Positions 1-4,704 of a stretch of DNA of 6,419 bases are shown here, one piece after another; within the stretch, counting starts at the first letter, position 1, and every line of letters begins with the position of its first letter. Under the pieces are notes generated by a model. The model had not been told where the DNA came from. It saw only the letters and a list, made by a program, of their open reading frames with translations, and searched no databases. The stretch covers positions 11,232 through 17,650 of the forward strand of contig PBTJ01000016.1 of assembly GCA_002726925.1 (NCBI GenBank). Reading direction: 5' to 3'. This stretch comes from Gammaproteobacteria bacterium (GTDB lineage Bacteria > Pseudomonadota > Gammaproteobacteria > Pseudomonadales > Azotimanducaceae). The position numbers and the translations under genes were made by a program.

Positions 1-63
1 GCCTTACGCGTCGCAAAATATTAGGGTTGAGCAAAACATTCAGCGATAACTGGCAGGTCAACA

Positions 64-1065
64 ATGCAGCAGAGAACCCTTGGACAGACGCGAACCCCAA
101 TTTCCGCCATTGGCTACGGTGCCATGTCGTTTAGCGATTTTTACGGCCCCACAGACGACGAAAAATCTTTCGCTATCCTTGATCGCTGTATGGATTTGGG
201 TATCACACATTTGGATACCTCAAACGTTTATGGTCTGGGTCTTTCGGAGCAGCGCATCGGTGCCTATCTGGAGCAACGTGGTCAGCAGGCTCGAAACTTT
301 TTCACAATCGCTACTAAGGCGGGCATTGCCAGCAAGCCCGACGGCAGTCGCTATTACAACAACAGCCCAGAGCACTTGCGCAAGGAGTTAGATGGCTCAC
401 TGCAGCGTCTTGGGGTAGAGCAGGTAGAGCTGCTGTATGTGCATCGCCGCGATGCCTCGGTGCCCATCGAGGAGGTGGCCCAATCGCTGGCCGAGCTCGT
501 GAAGTCTGGAAAGACAAGGCAAATCGGTTTTTCTGAAATCGCACCCACATCGCTAGAGCTTGCCCATGCCGTGCACCCGGTGGCCGCAGTACAGTCTGAA
601 TACTCCTTAGCAACCCGCGCACCGGAGCTGGGTTTGTTACAAAAATGTGCCGAGCTAGGTACCACGATGGTGGCCTTCAGTCCTGTGGCCCGCTCGTTGC
701 TCACCGACCATCCTCTGTCTCTTGATGCCTGTAAAAGCCTTGCCTTTATGCAGGTGAACCCGCGGTTTCAGGAGGATACCTATAAGCTCAATATGCAAAA
801 AAGCGATCAATTCAGAACCTTAGCCGCAGAATTTGGCACTTCTGCGTCTGCCCTCGCTATCGCATGGTTACTCGCCAAAGGCGAACATGTGGTACCGATT
901 CCCGGTACCCGCTCGGTGAGTCACCTTGATGAATTGGTGGCGGGTGCAGGACTGTCGCTAAGCCCGACGGATCTGCAGGCGGTAGAGCAGGCCTTGCCCG
1001 TGGGTTGGTGTTATGGCGACCGTTACACGGCAGATCAATGGCGCGGACCGGAAAGGTACTGTTAG
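64..1065 (+). CDS. Aldo/keto reductase (AKR family, YakC/AKR13-like)
   Basis: Probable NADPH-dependent oxidoreductase that reduces aldehydes or ketones in the cytoplasm; the substrate cannot be told from sequence. The 333 residues form a full-length TIM-barrel aldo/keto reductase. The catalytic tetrad is visible: Asp51 and Tyr56 in LDTSNVYG, Lys85 in TIATKAG and His127 in LLYVHRRD. Later family features are GFSEI (about residues 156-160), the VQSEYSL strand, and the cofactor-binding PIPGTRSVSHLDE near residue 280. The N-terminal RTLGQTRTPISAIGYGAM is the usual opening strand, which supports the ATG at 64. AGG at 55-57 is a modest ribosome binding site. Only 63 bases precede it in the window, so its promoter and any upstream partner are unseen. 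The next gene starts 231 bases later, so shared transcription is uncertain. The subfamily label is from overall resemblance. Confidence 0.95.
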   Translation: MQQRTLGQTRTPISAIGYGAMSFSDFYGPTDDEKSFAILDRCMDLGITHLDTSNVYGLGLSEQRIGAYLEQRGQQARNFFTIATKAGIASKPDGSRYYNNSPEHLRKELDGSLQRLGVEQVELLYVHRRDASVPIEEVAQSLAELVKSGKTRQIGFSEIAPTSLELAHAVHPVAAVQSEYSLATRAPELGLLQKCAELGTTMVAFSPVARSLLTDHPLSLDACKSLAFMQVNPRFQEDTYKLNMQKSDQFRTLAAEFGTSASALAIAWLLAKGEHVVPIPGTRSVSHLDELVAGAGLSLSPTDLQAVEQALPVGWCYGDRYTADQWRGPERYC

Positions 1066-1099
1066 TCCCATCGCGGTACAGACGTAGGTATAGGTACAG
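1055..1099 (+). repeat. Three short GGTAC-G repeats after the reductase
   Basis: GGTACTG (1055-1061) overlaps the end of the aldo/keto reductase. GGTACAG then occurs at 1075-1081 and 1093-1099, a spacing of 20 and 18 bases. This could be a simple duplication or a weak binding-site array; chance is also possible with such short units. No classical hairpin-plus-T-run terminator was found after the reductase. Confidence 0.3.
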
Positions 1100-1252
1100 C
1101 CATAAAAATAAGCTCGGATAGACTCAAACTCGTGTGACATCTATCGCATCAGCCAAAGTTGCCGCCGAAATTTGGGCGCATTGTTTGGGGTGCGTGTGAC
1201 GGACTTTAGGAGAAATGAAAGGTGGGTGAGAGGCTTTAGATTCGCAAAGTGA

Positions 1253-1266
1253 GGGCGTTTCCGCCC
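1253..1266 (+). promoter_or_regulatory. Small hairpin in the lipoprotein gene leader
   Basis: GGGCG (1253-1257) and CGCCC (1262-1266) form a perfect five-base-pair GC stem around a TTTC loop, 15 bases before the ribosome binding site of the lipoprotein gene. It lacks a T tract, so it is not a standard terminator. It may stabilise the leader transcript or have no role. The rest of the 1066-1296 spacer shows no promoter I could support. An AGGAG followed by ATG at 1215 opens only a four-codon frame. Confidence 0.35.
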
Positions 1267-1280
1267 CGCGAGAAGACTCA

Positions 1281-1286
1281 GAGGAG
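1281..1286 (+). promoter_or_regulatory. Ribosome binding site fixing the lipoprotein start
   Basis: GAGGAG lies 10 bases before the ATG at 1297. This selects that codon over the in-frame GTG at 1249, which would add 16 charged residues in front of a signal peptide. Confidence 0.75.
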
Positions 1287-1296
1287 AAATAAACCG

Positions 1297-1740
1297 ATGC
1301 GAAAATTAACAACCACTGCATTGATCGCGTTGCTTGCTACGGGTTGTGCGGAGTACCTGCCTCTCTCTAGCGGTGCTTTACAGGGAACGATTTCGCCCCT
1401 GCCTCAGTCGCTAGAGAGAATCGCTCAAGATAAGATAATTCAGCTGGAAACTAGGGTAAGCGAAGCTTACTCAGTCAACCTTTGGGTGGTAGAAGTTGCG
1501 GGCGATCTGCACGTATTCGCGGGCGACAACAAAACGACATGGGTTAAAAATATCGAACAAAATAACAACGTTCGACTGCGTTCTGGCGATGAAATTTTTG
1601 AACTTAAGGCGATTAGAGTTAACGACACAGAAATTTTTGAATTGTTTTCTGCAGCTTGGGAAGCGAAGTATGGCAATCGCCCGCAAAACGAGAGCGTAGC
1701 GCAAACTTACCTCTACCGCCTTCGCCACCGAAGTTCCTAA
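1297..1740 (+). CDS. Probable outer-membrane lipoprotein, DUF2255-like domain
   Basis: A 147-residue protein with a short lipoprotein signal peptide: MRK, a hydrophobic stretch (about 4-14), then a lipobox ATG-Cys17. Residue +2 after the cysteine is alanine, not aspartate, so outer-membrane sorting is expected. The mature part (about 46-126) resembles the DUF2255 / PNPOx-like split-barrel proteins: LWVVEVAGDLHVFAG, TTWVKNIEQN, a GDEIFELKAIRV strand, and AAWEAKYGNRP near residue 120. In relatives, as I recall them, this pattern reads WVV...LYV, W..N and AY.AKYG. Flavin-fold members are normally cytoplasmic, so a lipid-anchored version is unusual. No cofactor residues can be assigned and the function is unknown. 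The start at 1297 is supported by a GAGGAG site and by the signal peptide. Family assignment is from memory of the motif pattern and is moderate only. Confidence 0.8.
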   Translation: MRKLTTTALIALLATGCAEYLPLSSGALQGTISPLPQSLERIAQDKIIQLETRVSEAYSVNLWVVEVAGDLHVFAGDNKTTWVKNIEQNNNVRLRSGDEIFELKAIRVNDTEIFELFSAAWEAKYGNRPQNESVAQTYLYRLRHRSS

Positions 1741-1750
1741 CGGATTTAGG

Positions 1751-1823
1751 CAACTCCAACGTGCTGGCCTTTCATGGAGATAAGAAGTAGATGAGACGCT
1801 GGAGAGGTTTCGTGTTGGAGTTG
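1751..1823 (+). repeat. Perfect 10-base inverted repeat with a 53-base loop
   Basis: CAACTCCAAC (1751-1760) is the exact reverse complement of GTTGGAGTTG (1814-1823). The loop holds the conserved front half of the 54-base repeat. In the second repeat copy only a five-base remnant of the pairing (CAACT at 2835-2839 with AGTTG) remains, so a conserved RNA or recombination structure is not supported. It begins 10 bases after the lipoprotein stop codon and could act as a weak terminator stem, but there is no T run. Confidence 0.45.
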
Positions 1824-1827
1824 GTGT
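1774..1827 (+). repeat. 54-base interspersed repeat, copy 1
   Basis: Aligns without gaps to 2851-2904 with 44 of 54 bases identical by hand count. The first 23 bases differ at one position only (the variable base after ATGGAGATAAG). The last 12 bases are identical. The pair flanks the GST gene as direct repeats 1,077 bases apart. Both copies carry a short ORF (see 1791 and 2868). Confidence 0.7.
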
Positions 1828-1835
1828 TGTCGTGA
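1791..1835 (+). CDS. Possible 14-residue peptide ORF in repeat copy 1
   Basis: ATG at 1791 opens the frame MRRWRGFVLELVLS, ending at TGA (1833-1835). The ORF in copy 2 begins MRNFKSFVLELV. Between the two, Phe7 (TTC/TTT) and Leu9 (TTG/CTG) change silently, Arg5 becomes Lys, Trp4 becomes Phe and Gly6 becomes Ser. That pattern fits a translated sequence. A GGAG lies 11 bases before the ATG, a little far for a ribosome site. Moving to another frame after FVLELV gives a hydrophobic continuation (GVVVTALINGHNKDAFAS, stop at 1876-1878), so this copy may be frameshifted. Very short; could be chance. Confidence 0.3.
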   Translation: MRRWRGFVLELVLS

Positions 1836-1855
1836 CCGCTTTGATTAACGGCCAT
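1823..1855 (+). repeat. Segment shared with 2712-2738
   Basis: GGTGTT, then CG and TGAC, then the exact 12-mer ATTAACGGCCAT (1844-1855). The same order occurs at 2712-2738, directly after the GST gene, but seven bases shorter before the 12-mer. Similarity appears to trail on for some 40 bases downstream with gaps. Alignment by eye. Confidence 0.45.
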
Positions 1856-1881
1856 AACAAAGATGCTTTTGCGTCGTAGGA

Positions 1882-1932
1882 CACATCATCACAGGTTTGC
1901 TCCTGTCACTGATTGCTAATTTGTCAGGTTGA
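1882..1932 (+). pseudogene. Remnant of a hydrophobic small peptide frame
   Basis: The frame reads HIITGLLLSLIANLSG and stops at TGA (1930-1932). It aligns with HIISNLLYALMITVG plus stop at 3413-3460, with one codon of length difference. The 10-mer ACACATCATC is identical and three Leu codons differ only at the third base. No start codon exists in frame here: GTC occupies the position of the ATG at 3404. The nearest ATG (1863) is out of frame, apparently because of about 10 extra bases. This copy therefore looks broken, if the family is real. Confidence 0.3.
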
Positions 1933-2035
1933 AGAAGTCTCAGGGTTACCGACCAGGAACAGGTTGAAGCGGGCCAAAAGAAGAATTGTGGTAAAGCAAT
2001 GACTTCACAAACAAAGTGCGACTAGGAATAGTCGC

Positions 2036-2041
2036 TATAAT
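2036..2041 (+). promoter_or_regulatory. Consensus-like -10 box upstream of the GST gene
   Basis: An exact TATAAT sits 42 bases before the ATA start of the GST gene, giving a predicted leader of about 35 bases. No good -35 hexamer lies at 16-18 bases upstream (AAAGTG at 2013-2018 is poor) and no extended -10 TG precedes it. Expression would need an activator, or the box is fortuitous. Confidence 0.45.
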
Positions 2042-2072
2042 GCCGCTTAACCAAAAACACATTGATCGAGTT

Positions 2073-2078
2073 AGGGGA
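2073..2078 (+). promoter_or_regulatory. Shine-Dalgarno placing the GST start at an ATA codon
   Basis: AGGGGA ends five bases before ATA at 2084-2086, the normal distance for initiation. No ATG, GTG or TTG is in frame near this site, so it points to the ATA itself. Confidence 0.65.
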
Positions 2079-2083
2079 ACGAC

Positions 2084-2689
2084 ATAAGCATCAAAATATT
2101 TGGAATACCGGGTTCACGAGCAGATCGCTCTTTATGGGCAATCGAAGAAACAGGCATTGAGTACGAACACATCAAGACCAATTTCGGGGAGGACTCAAAG
2201 CGCTCCGACTTTCTAAGCGTAAACCCCAACGGGCGGATACCTGCTCTGGTAGACAATGACCTGCAGCTGTTTGAGTCGATGGCCATCAACCTGTATCTAG
2301 CAAAACACTACGCGCCAAACTTGTACCCGACTAACGCGAAAGACGAGGCGCTCACACACCAGTGGAGCGTCTGGGCTATCAGCGAAATAGAGCCGCTGCA
2401 AATGCAGATCGTCATTCAAAAATTTTTTATCCCAACAGAAAAGCAAGACCAAGCCGTCGTCGACAGCGCGACCAAAAGCCTCAGCCGGCCTCTAAGCGTT
2501 CTGGATCAGTCTCTAGAAGGCAGAGAACACTTGATAGATGACCACTTTCAGATTGCCGACCTGAACGTGGCCAGCGTCATGCTCCTATTGAGAGCAGTCA
2601 AGGTAGACCTGACAGAGTTCAAGAATGTGTCTCAATGGCTAGATCGATGCCACTCGCGTCCTGCCTTGAAACGAGCTCAGGCCCTTTAA
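2084..2689 (+). CDS. Glutathione S-transferase, apparent ATA start codon
   Basis: Predicted cytoplasmic glutathione S-transferase that conjugates or reduces electrophilic substrates using glutathione; the substrate is unknown. From the ATA the protein is 201 residues, the usual family length. The N-terminal thioredoxin-like domain opens with (M)SIKIFGIPGSRADRSLW, with Ser11 and Arg12 as likely glutathione-site residues. It continues to NPNGRIPAL (47-55, cis-Pro53) and ES (64-65), which binds the gamma-glutamyl part. The helical C-terminal domain carries FQIADLNVAS and ends WLDRCHSRPALKRAQAL. The frame is bounded upstream by TAG at 2072-2074. Between there and 2279 it contains no ATG, GTG or TTG codon. 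Starting at the ATG of 2279 would delete the glutathione-binding domain. ATA at 2084, with AGGGGA upstream, is therefore the only sensible start: a true rare AUA initiation, an ATG-to-ATA null mutation, or a read error. A -10 box lies at 2036. Confidence 0.88.
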   Translation: MSIKIFGIPGSRADRSLWAIEETGIEYEHIKTNFGEDSKRSDFLSVNPNGRIPALVDNDLQLFESMAINLYLAKHYAPNLYPTNAKDEALTHQWSVWAISEIEPLQMQIVIQKFFIPTEKQDQAVVDSATKSLSRPLSVLDQSLEGREHLIDDHFQIADLNVASVMLLLRAVKVDLTEFKNVSQWLDRCHSRPALKRAQAL

Positions 2690-2711
2690 TAGACAGGCCG
2701 GTGTCCCCGAG

Positions 2712-2738
2712 GGTGTTACCGATGACATTAACGGCCAT
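2712..2738 (+). repeat. Segment shared with 1823-1855
   Basis: GGTGTT, ACCGATGAC and the 12-mer ATTAACGGCCAT (2727-2738), 22 bases after the GST stop codon. Here the 12-mer precedes the 54-base repeat; before the GST gene it follows it. The duplicated blocks are therefore not in simple register, which suggests more than one duplication or a rearrangement. Confidence 0.45.
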
Positions 2739-2850
2739 GAGAAGCAGACGACAACGTGCGGACTCGATTCACGTGGTACTTCAGTTACCTATCGACAGGA
2801 AGCTGATGCTGGAAAGAGAGGCTGAGGTTAGCAGCAACTTGGTGCCCGTA

Positions 2851-2904
2851 ATGGAGATAAGCAGTAGATGAGAAACTTTAAAAGCTTTGTGCTGGAGTTG
2901 GTGT
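2851..2904 (+). repeat. 54-base interspersed repeat, copy 2
   Basis: Partner of 1774-1827 in the same orientation, lying between the GST gene and the membrane-protein gene. The ATG of its small ORF (2868) is 17 bases into the repeat, as in copy 1. Homology is lost abruptly after GTGGAGTTG-type sequence at 2904. Confidence 0.7.
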
Positions 2905-2933
2905 CTATGGCTGGGCTAAATCTTGCTGCCTAG
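2868..2933 (+). CDS. Possible 21-residue peptide ORF in repeat copy 2
   Basis: ATG at 2868 starts MRNFKSFVLELV, followed by SMAGLNLAA and TAG (2931-2933). The charged start followed by a hydrophobic run resembles a small membrane peptide or a truncated signal sequence. It ends 33 bases before the membrane-protein gene and could be a leader ORF for it. Support is the codon pattern shared with copy 1; the ribosome site (GGAG, 11 bases upstream) is distant. No known peptide family is recognised. Confidence 0.35.
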   Translation: MRNFKSFVLELVSMAGLNLAA

Positions 2934-2966
2934 CTTTGACGCAAACTACTAATGGCAAGTTAAATC

Positions 2967-3362
2967 ATGCGCATCTGGACCTATTTAATATTTGGCAGCC
3001 TTATCGTCGTACTGGCTTCAGCAGCTTTTTTACCGTTGCTAGACGTAAACCTGCTTATCCACGAAATGTCGGTAACAAATAAGCCAGTGGATACTCATTT
3101 CTTGGCGATTCGCTCGGCGACATTCGCAAGCTTGGTTTTTTTTACTATCAACTTTTTGCGGAACAAACGCCCTCTATCCGCAGTTGCACCAATGCTAGCC
3201 TTTTGTAATTTTTTAGTTTTTTTCGGCGCAGTGTTAATGATTAAGCGTGCACAGTTCGAACTTTTGCCTTGGGTTGTTTTATGCATGATTGCGGCGCTGT
3301 CCGTTTTTCTGCATCGAGAAAATAAAGCGCAAAATAATGTGATCTTTCGAGATAGTTGGTAA
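2967..3362 (+). CDS. Unknown four-helix inner membrane protein
   Basis: A 131-residue protein not recognised as any named family. Four hydrophobic segments are visible at about residues 5-25, 45-64, 72-92 and 98-115. The loop between helices 2 and 3 (RNKR, 65-68) and the C-terminal tail (RENK, 117-120) are positively charged, which suggests both termini face the cytoplasm. No catalytic or metal-binding cluster is seen. The first periplasmic loop holds a His, a Glu and an Asp (HEMSVTNKPVDTH). The ribosome site is weak (GGCAAG at 2954-2959). The gene has long T tracts (for example 3135-3142) and looks more AT-rich than its neighbours, a possible sign of transfer. It sits between repeat remnants on both sides and is not obviously coupled to the GST or cupin genes. 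Confidence 0.75.
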   Translation: MRIWTYLIFGSLIVVLASAAFLPLLDVNLLIHEMSVTNKPVDTHFLAIRSATFASLVFFTINFLRNKRPLSAVAPMLAFCNFLVFFGAVLMIKRAQFELLPWVVLCMIAALSVFLHRENKAQNNVIFRDSW

Positions 3363-3377
3363 GCATGAGGGCGGAGA

Positions 3378-3392
3378 GCACCGTTAACGTGC
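3378..3392 (+). promoter_or_regulatory. Imperfect palindrome, possible operator
   Basis: GCAC and GTGC flank the palindrome GTTAAC with one extra C, giving a near-symmetric 15-base site shortly after the membrane-protein stop codon. It could be a regulator site for a downstream gene, but it is about 190 bases from the cupin start, so this is weak. Confidence 0.25.
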
Positions 3393-3403
3393 CCAGCAAC
3401 TCT

Positions 3404-3460
3404 ATGGCAAAACACATCATCTCAAATTTACTTTATGCGCTAATGATTACTGTTGGTTGA
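3404..3460 (+). CDS. Possible 18-residue hydrophobic peptide ORF
   Basis: ATG at 3404 encodes MAKHIISNLLYALMITVG and stops at TGA (3458-3460). A lysine near the start followed by a hydrophobic run resembles a small membrane peptide. The same frame could begin at ATG 3365, just after the membrane-protein stop codon, for 31 residues. There is no good ribosome site before either. The reason to list it is its similarity to the frame at 1882-1932, including an identical 10-mer and synonymous leucine codon differences. Chance cannot be excluded. Confidence 0.3.
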   Translation: MAKHIISNLLYALMITVG

Positions 3461-3565
3461 GATAGGCTTGCGGCAACGGCGCCAGATTCTCTGGATGTTG
3501 ACGGCGGGAAACCGTACCTTTTGGACACCAAAAACAGTCGGCGTTGACGAAGCGAACACAAAAAC

Positions 3566-3571
3566 GAAGGA
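3566..3571 (+). promoter_or_regulatory. Ribosome binding site fixing the cupin start
   Basis: GAAGGA seven bases before ATG 3579 selects this start. The same frame is open back to a TTG at 3453, but that extension (QRRQILWMLTAGNRTFW and so on) is unlike the family and has no ribosome site. Confidence 0.8.
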
Positions 3572-3578
3572 CCTAACT

Positions 3579-4100
3579 ATGTCTTCACGAAGAATCGTCA
3601 CCGCGAATAACGCCGATGGAAAATCCTACTTCCTGCACGATGGCCCCACACCCGGGATAGTCGATCTAGGTGCATTTCTGGACGAGGAAATCTGGATCGA
3701 CGACCCCGCTCGCTTCGATCCAAATACTGAGACCGACCCCGCTGCGGCAGACGCATTCGACCTAACGCCGCCACTGGGCGGCTCTCGAGTCCGGGTATTT
3801 ACGTTCAGGCCCAACGATGGCACTGCTTACGATCCAGAAGTACTGCGCGCCGCGGCATCGCGGTTTAATACGGGCAACGCCATGGAGGAGGAGCGCCCAG
3901 GCATGCACACCACACCTAGCATCGATTACGGAATTGTTTTGCAGGGCGAGATAACGTTAGAGCTGGATTCCGGATCAGTAAATCTTGAAGCCGGAGACAT
4001 CGTTGTCCAACGCGCCACCGCGCACGCCTGGCGCAACTACAGCGATAAACCCTGCGTTATGGTCTTTGTACTTATCTCAAGCCCAAACTATTCGTCATAG
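3579..4100 (+). CDS. Cupin-domain protein of unknown substrate
   Basis: A 173-residue single-domain cupin, probably cytoplasmic. Residues 1-60 form an N-terminal part rich in Asp, and 64-106 a lead-in region (GGSRVRVFTFRPND). The small beta-barrel runs from about 108 to 167. Cupin motif 1 is modified: MHTTPSIDYGIVLQGEI has His110, and Asp116 stands near where the usual motif has further metal ligands. Motif 2 is clear in AGDIVVQRATAHAWRN (138-153), with His149. I recall similar cupins with a TIDYGIVL-type motif beside oxygenase and catabolic genes, and their chemistry is mostly undefined. Metal binding is possible but with fewer than the standard ligands. The gene converges on the AhpD-like gene, stop codons 13 bases apart, so the 3' ends may overlap as antisense transcripts. 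No strong promoter was found in the 216-base spacer upstream. Confidence 0.9.
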   Translation: MSSRRIVTANNADGKSYFLHDGPTPGIVDLGAFLDEEIWIDDPARFDPNTETDPAAADAFDLTPPLGGSRVRVFTFRPNDGTAYDPEVLRAAASRFNTGNAMEEERPGMHTTPSIDYGIVLQGEITLELDSGSVNLEAGDIVVQRATAHAWRNYSDKPCVMVFVLISSPNYSS

Positions 4101-4113
4101 GTGGATAATCATT

Positions 4114-4689
4114 TCAGCCGCTGGCTGGAAAAGCCAACTGCTGCCAAAAACTGCGGTAATCATAGTCAGTGTCGAGCGCTAAATTCAATCGGTTATACGA
4201 CGCAAAGTCGCTAACAAGATGCGTTATTTGCACGATTCCTAAGTCCGTCAGACCCACATCACGCAAAGACTGCACGTCTGCGTCAGACACGGTCTTTGCA
4301 TCGGCGTTCACTTTAAGCGCGTAATCTAACAATACTTTGATACGAGGTTCTGTCACCGAAGAAGCACCCTCTGTCAAAAGCGCCCCCACCTGACCTTCTG
4401 GTTTGCTGAGCCCATGATTCAAAATGGTACAAAAAGCCGCAGTACAATATGAGCACCCATTAGCTTGGGACACTAAAATGCCTATATGTTGGATCTCTTC
4501 CATGGAGAGCTCGCCCTCCTCCCAAAGCACCTTTGTCGCACCAAGTTTGGCCGTAAAAAATGCGGGAAAGTTAAGTTCAACGTAGAAGTGATTTGGCACA
4601 GTGCCTTCCATTTGGGTCACCCATTCAAAGATGCCAGCGACTGCTGGATCGGTGACGGTTTCGGGCTTGGCGATTTTCACTCTAGCCAT
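4114..4689 (-). CDS. AhpD-like / carboxymuconolactone decarboxylase-fold protein
   Basis: A 191-residue all-helical protein of the AhpD-like superfamily, whose members include alkylhydroperoxidase AhpD, carboxymuconolactone decarboxylases and many uncharacterised proteins. The core is EEIQHIGILVSQANGCSYC with the redox pair Cys79-Ser-Tyr-Cys82. In AhpD the motif is CxxCxxxH with an upstream Glu; here the His position is Phe86, and the residue 12 before Cys79 is Gln67, although Glu64 and Glu65 are close. A third cysteine (Cys87) and His92 follow. Peroxidase chemistry of the AhpD kind is therefore doubtful, while a thiol-disulfide role remains possible. The start at 4689 is chosen because GGAG (4699-4696) lies six bases upstream; the earlier ATG at 4728 falls inside a hairpin element. 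It follows the TonB receptor on the same strand with a 72-base gap and may be co-transcribed. The C-terminal YDYRSFWQQLAFPA has no assigned role. Confidence 0.9.
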   Translation of the reverse strand: MARVKIAKPETVTDPAVAGIFEWVTQMEGTVPNHFYVELNFPAFFTAKLGATKVLWEEGELSMEEIQHIGILVSQANGCSYCTAAFCTILNHGLSKPEGQVGALLTEGASSVTEPRIKVLLDYALKVNADAKTVSDADVQSLRDVGLTDLGIVQITHLVSDFASYNRLNLALDTDYDYRSFWQQLAFPASG

Positions 4690-4704
4690 AGTGCACTCCA
4701 ATTG

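Larger units (their letters stand above)
1741..2083 (+). other. Repeat-rich intergenic region before the GST gene
   Basis: These 343 bases contain no convincing full-length gene on either strand. They hold a 10-base inverted repeat (1751-1760 with 1814-1823), one copy of a 54-base repeat with a tiny ORF (1774-1827), the 12-mer ATTAACGGCCAT (1844-1855) found again at 2727, a frame encoding a hydrophobic peptide that resembles one at 3413-3460, and a TATAAT box (2036-2041). The stretch 1933-2030 shows nothing I can name. An antisense frame covers 1471-1884 but reads like a shadow of the lipoprotein gene. Confidence 0.7.
2690..2966 (+). other. Spacer between GST and membrane protein with repeat pieces
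   Basis: Holds the copy at 2712-2738 of the segment seen before the GST gene and copy 2 of the 54-base repeat (2851-2904). A frame open from 2635 to 2871 overlaps the GST end and has no recognisable domain. No clear terminator follows the GST gene. TTGACG (2936-2941) with TTAAAT 18 bases later resembles a promoter but would start RNA inside the next gene. Confidence 0.6.

Noticed and set aside
27..50. TTGAGC and GATAAC as a promoter for the aldo/keto reductase
   Set aside because: The spacing between the boxes is only 12 bases, too short for a sigma-70 promoter.
314..704. Two antisense frames over the aldo/keto reductase
   Set aside because: Low-complexity, Ser/Cys/Arg-rich translations typical of shadow frames.
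1208..1229. AGGAG plus ATG leader peptide upstream of the lipoprotein gene
   Set aside because: The frame stops after four codons (MKGG), so it is most likely fortuitous.
1249..1296. GTG-initiated N-terminal extension of the lipoprotein
   Set aside because: It would put 16 charged or polar residues before a clear signal peptide. GAGGAG supports ATG 1297.
1471..1884. 137-codon antisense frame
   Set aside because: Mostly opposite the lipoprotein gene, with no domain and no ribosome site.
2635..2871. 78-codon frame overlapping the GST end
   Set aside because: Overlaps the GST C-terminus in another frame and shows no recognisable domain or ribosome site. Its tail is simply repeat copy 2.
1737..2933. 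Integron cassette array (attC sites flanking the GST gene)
   Set aside because: The repeats lack paired RYYYAAC/GTTRRRY core sites and a conserved imperfect palindrome; only one copy has the 10-base inverted repeat.
2936..2965. TTGACG with TTAAAT as a promoter for the membrane protein
   Set aside because: Transcription would start at about 2972, inside the gene and after its ATG at 2967.
3453..3578. TTG-initiated N-terminal extension of the cupin protein
   Set aside because: No ribosome site and no family-like sequence. GAAGGA before ATG 3579 gives the better start.
4115..4127. Bidirectional terminator at the convergent gene ends
   Set aside because: The stem is only five base pairs with a three-base loop and no T run on either strand.
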